Positions 10,001 to 17,089 of a stretch of 21,241 nucleotides of DNA are shown piece after piece; the first letter of the stretch is position 1; every line of letters starts with the position of its first letter. The notes beneath the pieces were generated by a model. The model was not told where the DNA came from. It did no database searches and saw only the letters and a list, made by a program, of their open reading frames with translations. The position numbers and the translations under genes are program-made. Location: assembly GCF_000485595.1 (NCBI RefSeq), contig NW_014577253.1:7199-28439 (forward strand), given 5' to 3'. This DNA comes from Priapulus caudatus. Its lineage: Eukaryota; Priapulida; Priapulimorpha; Priapulimorphida; Priapulidae.

Positions 10001-12008
10001 GCTCTTATGACAGGTATTATTAGCTCTTGATGACACTTTTAAAATTACAGGGTGATTACTTTATATGCAATGATTACTTTGTTTAGTAAAAATTCAAAAT
10101 AGCAGCTAGCCTACCTCTACAGAAAGGCTGCTTCTCCATAGAGACCGCTTTTTTGCATTTCTCTTAAGTGGCTTGATAATACAGGTTTTAGCTAGATATA
10201 AGACTTGACTATAGACGAGGTATGACTGTTATATATCATGATAATTTTTCTGCAGAAAACAAACAAAAATTACCCGTTTTCTCACTCTTTAAATTATGGT
10301 CGAACTACTTCAAAACAAAATATAATTTAAGAGCGCCCTAACAAATTTCCACACAGTATGGGATGGAGGTCTTGACAAATAAGTCAAACAGCACATAAAG
10401 GCCACCTTCATAAAATGGGTTAAACAACAGCAAAGACACAGGCCAGTATTCTGTGAATGTTTCTGTTAATTATCTTGATGAAATAGTAGTATCATATAAC
10501 CATGTGTGCATAACTGCTTGTCGTATTTCTGTAGAAACACCGAAATCAGTATAAAAAAATTCTTGTGTTATCAAGTCTTATATATATATCAATATAAAAT
10601 TGTCTATTCCAAATTATCGTATAAAAATCGATGTCAGGAATTTTAACAACCTACATTCATCAATTAGAGAGGTTTATCAGAACGGAATCCTTTTATTTTA
10701 AGTCACTGTAAATTTATGTAAAATGATAATTTGTAACAAAAAAGACAACCTGATTGACCCAAATTCATTAAAAGGTTAGGTGTGGTTGTAGAGAATTATC
10801 AGTGCCACTGCCATTATTTTCCAACCCTATGTTTAGATTTTAATGACATCTAGCCCCGCTGTCAAAAAAATTAATCTTACCATTAAACTTTTTCCCGTAG
10901 ACCAGCATATAGACTGCATATAGACTGCATAGTTAGACTGCATATAAGCAACTTTTAACTTTGCCATGTTTCTGTCAACGGGCTATGAGAAAAAGTTGTT
11001 AACATTAAGGAAAAAAAATCTGACAATTGGCCCCAAATAGATAGCTCTGATTACGTTTTAGATGTACCAGAAGGTAATGCAGGCATTGGTATTGAGAAAT
11101 CTTGATAGAATTGAGAAAATAAATGTGTGTAAATACTTATAGACACCTAATATTTATTGAACTTTTTGTGAGCTCTTTGCGCTTGCTCTTGCTTTGAGTC
11201 AAGCTGTTTGTGAAATAAACTAGTCCTTACCGTTATTTTCATTAGTCTTTACCTTTATACAACTCCACTAATGGTAAAGACGATTCCACAACAAGTCGTT
11301 AAAAAAATACATCAGTAGCTATATTCTGCTATTCTTTCGAGTTTAAACATGTAATTGTGTGAAAAATTTAACAATTTCAACGTAAAGATATTAATAGTAA
11401 GAGCATGCATATAGATAATTAATGCTTGATCAATGTTAAATCACTATAAATTTAGAGATTAACAGTAAAGACCCAAATCTATATATTATATTGTACACTA
11501 TATACTATTTAAAACAATTTTTTAAATTACTAAGATGATAGATAGCTTTACTCATTGTGGCAAGTCTCAGTTGCCAATAAATATATAGTTTAAAATAATC
11601 CATTCTGATTACGAAATTTAATAATAGTATTTTTAGGGGTGTCATATTGCAGTTATTTGTCCCTTTTCGTGAAAATAATCCAAAAACTTAACATCATATC
11701 CACACAATTTAAAAGAGTCTAGAGAGGTATAGTGACAAAGGCAGACAAGGTGGGAGAGTCAGTCAGAACAACAACAGTGAAATTCTTTCATTCTATCATG
11801 ATGCTAATCATGATGACTATATGATTCTATCGTGCTAACCGGATTCCTGTATCTTCCACATTCTCAACCTTGTGTTGCATAATACTCAAGCCCCACACAA
11901 ATAACATTAAAAATATACCAAAGGATTCCAAGTACCTAGCTTCTCAAGGCCATCTATGAAGCCAGCTTCTCGTAATAACCGAGGACCCTCGTGGACACCG
12001 GGTTTGTT
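3828..12008 (-). CDS. ARG: Arginase, eight exons visible, 5' exon not found
   Basis: Arginase hydrolyses L-arginine to ornithine and urea with a two-manganese centre. Exons read in the order 11936-12008, 9367-9482, 8473-8647, 7597-7687, 7257-7313, 5059-5163, 4378-4514 and 3828-4003. Every junction is GT-AG and every phase matches, giving 930 bases: 309 residues plus stop, against about 320-330 for whole animal arginases. Motifs in order are [66 protein letters not shown] and EVNP. By comparison with human ARG1 these keep all manganese ligands (His101, Asp124, His126, Asp128, Asp232, Asp234) and the catalytic His141 and Glu277. The N-terminal segment with the usual GAPF..GQ motif is absent; it should be one exon ending in phase 0 upstream of 12008. 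No frameshift or internal stop was seen, so the gene looks alive. Cytosolic versus mitochondrial location cannot be judged without the N-terminus. Confidence 0.93.
4378..4514 (-). CDS. ARG: Arginase exon with DIDCLD metal-binding loop
   Basis: Encodes 45 residues, starting [20 protein letters not shown] and continuing [25 protein letters not shown]. The two Asp of DID match manganese ligands Asp232 and Asp234. The following Gly is replaced by Cys and the Pro of LDP by Ile, both unusual. The remaining TGTPV.GGLT.REG block is intact. The acceptor is TTTAAG and the donor GTGTGC. Confidence 0.94.
4561..4830. repeat. Probable dispersed repeat in arginase intron
   Basis: This intron stretch starts with a small imperfect hairpin (ACCTCTGCCCAACGGAGTTG and onward) leading into GGAGGAGGTTATGTTTTCAC and then TGTG-rich DNA. 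The arrangement recalls a repeat head common in animal genomes (AGGAGGTTATGTTTTC followed by tgtttg runs). It is followed by AGCCAGCA units (about 4668-4745) and GTATGGC units (4800-4818). The family assignment is from memory and not certain. Confidence 0.35.
5059..5163 (-). CDS. ARG: Arginase exon, YGMAKVME helix
   Basis: Encodes 34 residues, starting [20 protein letters not shown] and continuing [14 protein letters not shown]. It aligns without gaps to the human segment YILK..GI.YFSM.EVDRLGIGKVMEETLSYL. The acceptor ends in AAAG (5164) and the donor is a near-consensus GTAAGT from 5058. Phase 2 in and phase 2 out fits both neighbours. The usual FSM.E.D is CYDMYLVE, so this helix start is divergent. 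Confidence 0.9.
5733..6289. mobile_element. 557-bp foldback element, Mutator-like, with 9-bp duplication
   Basis: Two long arms, 5733-5995 and 6054-6289, are inverted copies of each other around a 58-base loop. The outer 57 bases differ at one position; further in, the arms differ only by indels of about 25, 4 and 2 bases. The 9-base sequence AGTGAAACT flanks both ends (5724-5732 and 6290-6298), an exact target-site duplication. Very long terminal inverted repeats with a 9-bp duplication are the signature of Mutator-like (MULE) non-autonomous elements. Each arm starts TAGCT and contains its own nested hairpin (CTATAGCCCGCGG paired with CCGCAGGGCTATAG). No transposase is encoded. It lies in the arginase intron between exons 7257-7313 and 5059-5163. 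Confidence 0.9.
6850..7230. repeat. Minisatellite, about 26-30 bp units
   Basis: About a dozen degenerate units with the core CACTGCAATTAAACTCT followed by a variable ATATGTCT-like tail repeat head to tail. Unit length drifts between about 25 and 30 bases, and the copies in the middle and right part are the most alike. It sits in the same arginase intron as the foldback element and ends about 25 bases from the splice donor of exon 7257-7313. Confidence 0.88.
7257..7313 (-). CDS. ARG: Arginase exon, [14 protein letters not shown] strand
   Basis: Encodes [18 protein letters not shown] plus two bases of an Arg codon. The block is nearly identical to human [14 protein letters not shown], including the Asp183 and Glu186 equivalents that reach the substrate alpha-amino group through water. 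The acceptor is ATTTCAG and the donor GTGGGT. Splicing directly from here to 4514 would also keep frame but would drop about 35 residues, which the 5059-5163 exon supplies. Confidence 0.93.
7597..7687 (-). CDS. ARG: Arginase exon with HLHG catalytic-loop motif
   Basis: Encodes [20 protein letters not shown] and continues to WDWLTPT. It corresponds to GNLHGQPVSFLLKEL of ARG1; the second His of GHLHG is the catalytic-loop His141. The usual Asn of GNLHG is His and the usual Gln-Pro after it is Met-Ser. The acceptor is CTACAG and the donor GTACGT. Phases (two bases in, two bases out) fit both neighbours. Confidence 0.92.
8100..8175. repeat. Degenerate CCCACA-rich simple repeat
   Basis: Variants of CCCACAA/CCCATAA/CCAACAT recur about ten times in this intron stretch, giving a C/A-rich strand without a fixed period. 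Confidence 0.6.
8300..8345. repeat. Short hairpin, 15-base arms
   Basis: CCAGAGCCGTATATA (8300-8314) pairs exactly with TATATACGGCTCTGG (8331-8345) over a 16-base AT-rich loop. It is intronic, 127 bases past the donor of exon 8473-8647. No target-site duplication was seen, so it may be a tiny MITE or a chance-grown palindrome. Confidence 0.75.
8473..8647 (-). CDS. ARG: Arginase exon with GGDHS and DAHAD metal motifs
   Basis: Encodes 58 residues, starting [20 protein letters not shown] and ending [16 protein letters not shown]. It supplies three or four of the manganese ligands (the His of GGDHS and the Asp-His-Asp of DAHAD) plus the Asn that contacts substrate in ARG1. The acceptor CGCAG (8648-8652) is chosen because it makes an ungapped match to human ARG2 across the junction. 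A frame-open extension to 8752 exists but does not fit the family. The donor is GTATGC from 8472. Substrate-loop positions Thr135 and Ser137 of ARG1 appear as Ser and Thr. Confidence 0.93.
9367..9482 (-). CDS. ARG: Arginase exon with DYGD motif
   Basis: Reads [20 protein letters not shown] and continues to [12 protein letters not shown]. This corresponds to the DYGDL.F strand and the N-P-R-S-V-G helix start of human arginases. The acceptor TTTCAG follows a pyrimidine-rich stretch; the donor is GTAATT from 9366 downward. Two bases complete the previous codon and the exon ends in phase 0. The canonical NPR is QLPR here, a modest departure. Confidence 0.92.
9483..11935 (-). other. Large arginase intron, no exon recognised
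   Basis: This 2.45-kb AT-rich intron holds a pyrimidine-rich plus strand at about 9515-9860, which creates long but meaningless open frames on both strands. It also has a direct repeat of ATTATTAGCTCTT (about 9995-10030), a short ATATAGACTGC repeat (10907-10945) and a 9-base hairpin with arms GTCTTTACC/GGTAAAGAC around 11245-11282. Nothing resembling an arginase exon remains here, consistent with the matching phases of the exons on either side. Confidence 0.6.
11936..12008 (-). CDS. ARG: Arginase exon, first one visible (N-terminal)
   Basis: Encodes 24 residues, [20 protein letters not shown] followed by LEKL, plus one base of the next codon. This matches the conserved GVEEGP..LR.AG..E.L block near the arginase N-terminus. 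The acceptor is TTTCAG (12009-12014) and the donor is GTACTT from 11935 downward. It starts in phase 0 and ends in phase 1, joining the next exon to make an alanine codon. A longer open frame covers the same bases in another phase (11944-12243) and should be ignored. Confidence 0.88.
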
Positions 12009-13449
12009 CTGAAACAATCAATTTGAAAATCCCATACTTAATTATAGAATATGTTACAAATATGAGCACGTTAGCTCCTTGCCTCATATATGCAGTATAA
12101 TATATTGTCAGGGTTAACTTCGTCTCCAAGCGATTGTGTGATACGATATCCACATCAACACATGAATACATGGAATGAAGAATATAATGACAATAACAAC
12201 ACTGAACTTCTTCTTCAAGTTCAAGACAATGACTGTGTGGCAATCGAAGTACAATATCACGCCTTCTGCTATGCGGATTTTACTCGGTATTTGAGCAAGT
12301 CATCAATAAGTCAAGCCAGTATTACAGTATAGACACAAAATACTCAGAAGCATACGATATATTTTGCACTACGGTCAAAACTAAAATAATTGACAACTTA
12401 AGGAAACATACATGCCGGCTGACCTGACTCAATCAGATAAATTTTGTGTTCACGTAAAAAGATATATTGTTTACAGGTCTGCACGGTACGCGCTATTCGA
12501 ACGCCAGCCTCCAACCAAGTCCCGATCTCTCTCCAAATCTCTATTTATATGCAAAACTCTCCGCCAATCACAAACAAGCCAAACTCTTCCAACCAATCAC
12601 GCACAACACCCAATTTGTTTTACCAAAAACTCCCGCCATACCCACATGTCTAAACACCATCTGCAGCCCTATTTCACAATGACTCTAGAAAGTGCCTAAC
12701 CTAAAACATGCTTATCCTGTAACATCAATGCGACATCACAAAATGCCCGACGCTGTGTCTATAGAAAAAACTATTACTAAAACAACCCCTAGTCGAACTC
12801 TACTGACTACTCTATGTAAAACATCTGTAAAACACATGTTACAATATATCTAAACAAGTATTAGTAGAGGATAGAAAGTTGCTTCATGTAGAAGAATTTA
12901 GAAATGTACACTACAACTGACACAGAAACAGAATTGACAACCGACAATGAAAAACAAGTGCTACATCCCACTGTGTTGCACTCAAATATAATGGTGCACA
13001 CATGCGTGACCAAAAATACATCTCTAAAATGTGTTTTTACCCCCAAAAAGGGGAGCGGTGAATCCGGCCCCTGTACCTTTATCTTGATATGTTTACAGAA
13101 ATGTTTTTTCACACCCAAGCTATTATGACTTTACAGCCTAAAGTCTTGCACATCTTTTGACACCAAATCTATAAAATTCCAACCCAGGGTTACTGGCACT
13201 TACTGCGCAAGGCGAAATTAATTGAGTTTCCCCATATGTATTACACATAGAGCAGGATTATCATGGGTGCATATATAAATAATTAACTATAGGCAATAAC
13301 TCCAAAACCCTTTAAAATATATAGTAATGAAATTTCTTGGGTATATTCACATTGAGTTGATCTATATATGTGCCACATTTCATAATTTGTCATCGCTCCA
13401 CGGCCGAGACCCCCACGCTATGAGATATTTCAAGCCAGTGGTTCTTGCT
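12009..13449. other. Upstream of visible arginase exons; nothing recognised
   Basis: The missing arginase 5' exon and promoter should lie here or further right, but no GAPF-like coding block on the minus strand was found. Plus-strand open frames at 12412-12699 and 12904-13128 overlap in several phases, resemble no family and look like chance. Confidence 0.5.
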
Positions 13450-14065
13450 TATACCCCTGTCACACCTTCCCCCGATCACGTTCGCGCTCCCACTGCAACC
13501 TGAAAAGTATGAAAGCGCGAGGAAAAGCGCAGTAAGGTCTCTGAGAACGAGTTGCATGGTAACTGCATGGTTGAGACGCAGTGGAAACTGTCAAGGACGG
13601 AAGAGGGTCGCCATGAGCTACCTTGAGCGCCAAACCTCGGCGCTTGTGTTGGTCCGAATCAAAACAAGCGCAACGGGTCGGCGCTCTGTAATGAGCGGTG
13701 TAATGACGCAGTACAGTCGCCGTGGCAGCGCAAAGCGAACTACATGAGCGTATCGTAGACGTAGCAACAACGCATAGAAGTGACTTGGGGTCGCAGAAAT
13801 CGTCCCCTGCGACTGGTTTGCGACTGCTGTATGCTCATTGGGCTCTCCATACGTGCCTCTCCCTTTCTTATTGCGCCGTTACTGCGCTTCCACTATGCCT
13901 ACTGGGCTTGTTTCCGCTCATTCTTCATCCACACTGCGCTGCCACTGAGACTATGACGCTCGTAATACGTCCAAGGCGTTGTTCCCACGTTTGCAATAGG
14001 CTCACAGAGCGTTCTTATTACGATCCCACTTCCACTGACCCCCCCCCCACAAACACAGATTTTTG

Positions 14066-14100
14066 TATAAATACAGCTTCATCTTCTATACACAATCAGT
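14066..14100 (+). promoter_or_regulatory. Likely TATA box and initiator of the Harbinger transposase
   Basis: TATAAATA at 14066-14073 is followed about 25 bases later by TCAGT (14096-14100), an animal initiator-like start site, and then by the transposase ATG at 14119. Spacing fits a compact transposon promoter. Confidence 0.55.
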
Positions 14101-14118
14101 GTTCATCTGCTCTTCATC

Positions 14119-15030
14119 ATGGCCGCAGACAGGCAGAATGTGCCAATTGTACTACAGTTAGCACATATGCAGGCACAAGATGACCAGGCCATTGTCAACA
14201 CCATTAGAAGGAGAAGAAGGAGGAGGGAAAGAAGGGAGAGGAGATGCTGGGTTCGATCATGGTTAGACGTTGGGAGAAGAGTTCAGTTTGGCCACTGTCA
14301 CTGTCTAATGGCCGAGCTACGACATGAAGATCCTGCATCCTTCTTTAACTTCCTGAAAGTACAACCAAAGATGTTTGATGAGCTCCTAGCATGACTTGGT
14401 CCAAGATGCACCAAACAAGACACCATGTATAGGAAGGCTATGGAACCAGGGTTGACAATTGCAATTACTATGCACCACCTAGCAACCGGTGACAAGTACG
14501 CCAGTATGAAGTTTGACTTCAGAGTTCCTCATAACACCATGTCTGTCCTAGTACGAGAAGTCTGCCAGGCCATCGTAGATGAGTACAAGGAAGAATTAAG
14601 TCATCAGCTGTCCAATCTCCTTTGAAGAAGGGCGTGCCGTTGCTAAAATGTTTGCACGTAGATGGAACGTCCCTCATGCCCGTGGAGCCCTTGGTGGAAA
14701 ACATGTTGCCTGCAGAAAGCCAGCGAACAGTGGAAGCCTTTATCACAACTATAAAGGCTTCTTTTCCATTGTTCTAATAGGCCTCGTCGATGCGGACTAT
14801 AAGTTTTTCTGGATAGATGTTGGAGGGCACGGACACATGTCAGATGCCCAGATCTTTAATGATTCAGAGCTGAATGAGTGCCTAGTAGATGGGACCATTT
14901 GTCATTTGTCTTCCTCCAGCAGACCCCCTACCAAATGACGACAGGGACATGCCATATTTCTTCCTGGCTGATGATGCGTTCGCGATGCGGACCAACATGA
15001 TAAAGCCTTACTCGATGTGCAAGATGACAC
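14119..15030 (+). pseudogene. Harbinger (DDE_Tnp_4, HARBI1-like) transposase, broken
   Basis: The start ATG at 14119 opens an Arg-rich N-terminus followed by [112 protein letters not shown] and DDAFAMRT. These are the ordered blocks of PIF/Harbinger DDE transposases. It is dead on several counts. There is an in-frame TGA after FDELLA (14392-14394). The frame shifts near 14605-14620 and again near 14905-14915. The first catalytic Asp, in the usual DGKH, is Gly (GGKH). The C-terminal part with the catalytic Glu (VENAFG block) is absent because gypsy sequence replaces it. Such a transposase normally works with a separate Myb-like partner; none is seen here. Confidence 0.9.
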
Positions 15031-15665
15031 TCGCCAGCAGAACTGCTCAACTCAAGAGTCTACCAGACCAATCTTCCAGCAACGCGAGCAGCATGCACAC
15101 CGTGCCTAGTCGATGGTGACACTAACGCGATGCTACAAGAGAGGCAGGAGAAACAGAAGTTGCAGTATGACAAACCCTCTAAGACACTATCTGTGCTCCA
15201 CCCAGGTGATTCTGTACGTGTACTAGATCCCCACAGCCATCACTGGGAACCTGGAGTGGTGAAAACCAGTGAACATAATCGCTCCTATGTTGTGGCGACA
15301 AATGGAAGCAGATTCAGGCGGAATCGTCGCCAATTGCGGCCTACAGGGGAAAGTTTCAGCAGCGGCCGGGCAGATATCGCATCAGAGCATGCACCAGTGC
15401 TCCCATCGCCTGATCCTCTACCTGCTGAGAGTTTCAGCAGCGGCCAGGCAGATATCGCATCAGAGCATGCACCAGTGCTCCCATCGCCTGATCCTCTGCC
15501 TGCTGAGAGCATATCGCTTCAGTCAGATTCGTCGATCAGCCAGAAAAGTGAAGCCACCTGAAAGATTAGACTTATGAACATTTTCTGTAGAGCCATATCA
15601 TTGTTTTTACACAGTACTGTATTCCTGAAAGTTGAGTTCAATTTTAACCTTCAGAAAGAAGGGGA
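15020..15665 (+). pseudogene. Ty3/gypsy integrase C-terminal fragment
   Basis: From about 15020 the reading changes to a gypsy Pol tail: SPAELL and NLPAT (frame through 15040-15080), then one continuous frame with MLQERQEKQKLQYD, LHPGDSVRV and the GPY/F-like block RSYVVATNGSRFRRNRRQLR, ending after 15561. A 78-base segment is tandemly duplicated in it. A last piece in another frame reads VKPPERLDL, the usual end of this clade's Pol, so one small frameshift is present. Everything upstream (gag, protease, reverse transcriptase, RNase H, integrase core) is missing. The stretch 15640-15665 is purine-rich (AGAAAGAAGGGGA), as expected of a polypurine tract next to the LTR. Confidence 0.85.
15352..15507 (+). 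repeat. 78-bp tandem duplication in the gypsy Pol tail
   Basis: 15352-15429 and 15430-15507 are two near-identical copies of 78 bases (26 codons), each encoding SFSSG..ADIASEHAPVLPS and following residues. Only a few bases differ. The length is a multiple of three, so the frame is kept. Confidence 0.95.
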
Positions 15666-15819
15666 TGTCATAGTTTGTTATAGTTATGTTATATGTCACG
15701 ATAGATGGCAGCACTGGTCCGACAGTGATGCACGTGTGGTTCTGCTGGAGTAAACGTACTTGTCACAAACTCTACGAGTTCTTTATCTAATTGCGTATCC
15801 GTAGTACGAAACTACGACA
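15666..15819 (+). repeat. 154-bp gypsy LTR
   Basis: It starts TGTCATAG right after a polypurine tract and ends CTACGACA, giving TGTC...GACA complementary ends as in LTRs. It follows the Pol tail at the distance expected for a 3' LTR. No matching 5' LTR is in the window, because the element is truncated at its junction with Harbinger. The right flank starts AACAG, which would be the target duplication if the 5' flank could be found. Confidence 0.8.
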
Positions 15820-15954
15820 AACAGCATGGCTAGATCAACATAGCACACAGCAACAGGAAAGGCATTAACATAATTTCATAGTCAACGTATGTTATTTATG
15901 GTCATAGTAATTTACAAATGGTTACACAATAATACTGAATTTGCTTGCTTATAG

Positions 15955-16080
15955 GACACAAGAAATGGGAACGGATGGTGCTTGTAATGTGCCTGTTCTC
16001 AGCATTGGCAGCCGAGTGCAGTGTGATGGCCATATTGCAACGGTGAAGTACATTGGCCAAGTTACCGGAACAAAAGGCAC
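15955..16080 (+). CDS. TBCE: Tubulin-specific chaperone E, first coding exon (CAP-Gly start)
   Basis: An acceptor (TTGCTTGCTTATAG) precedes this exon, and the ATG at 15965 opens MGTDGACNVPVLSIGSRVQC followed by DGHIATVKYIGQVTGTKGT. The pattern IG.RV...G..ATV.Y.G.V is the start of a CAP-Gly domain. The ATV (where most CAP-Gly proteins have GTV) and the placement at the very N-terminus fit TBCE, which helps fold and dissociate alpha/beta-tubulin. The donor GTGTCT at 16081 is weak but falls where the next residues should be WLGVEWD. That continuation is not in frame after 16080 and was not found elsewhere in the window, so the rest of the gene must lie beyond 21241. A 5' non-coding exon is implied upstream. 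Other CAP-Gly proteins remain possible. Confidence 0.72.
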
Positions 16081-16268
16081 GTGTCTTTTCATACTTGGAA
16101 ACAAACCAATTTTGTAACAGTGCAGTAGCTAGTTGGCACACAGCATATGCAGGTAGTATATGTTGATGGAGACGCCCCTTTATTAAGATAAACTTGCTGT
16201 TACGGGTGTAATGAATAATGATATTGTATATATCATGATACTCATACACACAGAAACACGCACACATA

Positions 16269-16614
16269 CAGGGGTAGAAATTAACTTTTGAACAAGTCCA
16301 ACGGACTCCCTATCCTCAAAAAGAGGGAGTCCGCAGCAAAATGAGGGAGTCCGCAGTCTGAGGTTCAAAATTAAAGATATTAACAATAATGCATGTGCTT
16401 ATTTTTAAGATTCATGCAGTTCCACATCTGCCAAATTTTCTTTGGACATTAGCTGAACAAATACAGTAATTCCGCGAGGCCGTGCTCCGGAACGAACTAG
16501 TTAGTATGTCAGAATTTTCAGCGGATCACACGGACTCCTGCATATGTCAAATCAGGGAGTCCGACAGTAAATCAGGGAGTATTTGACTCCGGACTCCGTT
16601 AATTTCGCACCCTG
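16269..16614. mobile_element. 346-bp hAT-like MITE with 8-bp target duplication
   Basis: The ends are CAGGGGTAGAAATTAAC (16269) and GTTAATTTCGCACCCTG (to 16614), which pair at 15 of 17 positions. Flanks CACACATA (16261-16268) and CACATATA (16615-16622) match at seven of eight bases. CAGGG ends with an 8-bp duplication are typical of hAT elements. Inside, GGAGTCCG or its complement recurs near both ends (about 16300-16360 and 16530-16600), giving sub-terminal repeats. It has no coding capacity and lies in the first visible TBCE-like intron. Confidence 0.82.
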
Positions 16615-16754
16615 CACATATATAAGATAGAAATAAATAGATAGACCTGCCTCTTCATTTTGGCATGGTGCATACAGCGGCTGAATGCAGACTGATCCTG
16701 AAGGTCGCAGGAGGCTCTATATATACACGCCGCGCACGCGCAGTGAGCGAGTTG

Positions 16755-16945
16755 CAAACGTATTGAGAGCGTAGTAAGAGCGCAGCGAGAGCTACTTGGA
16801 TGCACTGAGAGCACATAGAGTGCACTGAGAGCGCACAGAGCGCAGTGGGAGCGCATTGAGAGCGCACTGAGCGCAGTGGGAGCGCACTGAACGCAGTGGG
16901 AGCGCATTGAGAGCGCACTGAAGATCAAACTGGGAACGCATAGGA
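16755..16945. repeat. GC-rich tandem repeat, GAGCGCA-type units
   Basis: Variants of GAGCGCANTG recur about 15 times, with a higher-order unit in which GCGCAGTGGGAGCGCATTGA alternates with GAGCGCACTGA. The minus strand is open in several phases (for example 16599-17036), which merely reflects the repeat. Confidence 0.85.
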
Positions 16946-17089
16946 TCGCAGTGAGAGCAAAGAAAAATATTGTACGAACAAGATTTGAGCGTGTAAAAGA
17001 AAATATGTTGTTTATAGGGTCATACTTCTTCATCATATGAAAGGTAACGAAATCCCTAGATGGTGGTCACGAAATCAGAAAAGGGACGT

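Larger units (their letters stand above)
13450..15030 (+). mobile_element. PIF/Harbinger DNA transposon remnant
   Basis: The transposase (14119 to about 15030) identifies the element. Its left end is placed near 13450, where TTA is followed by TACCCCTGTCACACC, which resembles Harbinger ends and their 3-bp TAA/TTA target site; this boundary is an inference. Base composition is clearly more GC-rich than the flanking AT-rich DNA from about 13450 on. The right end is missing: the sequence switches into a gypsy retrotransposon before the transposase is complete. Confidence 0.7.

Noticed and set aside
16599-17036. 145- and 87-residue Ser/Ala/Leu-rich frames, minus strand
   Set aside because: They are translations of the GAGCGCA tandem repeat.
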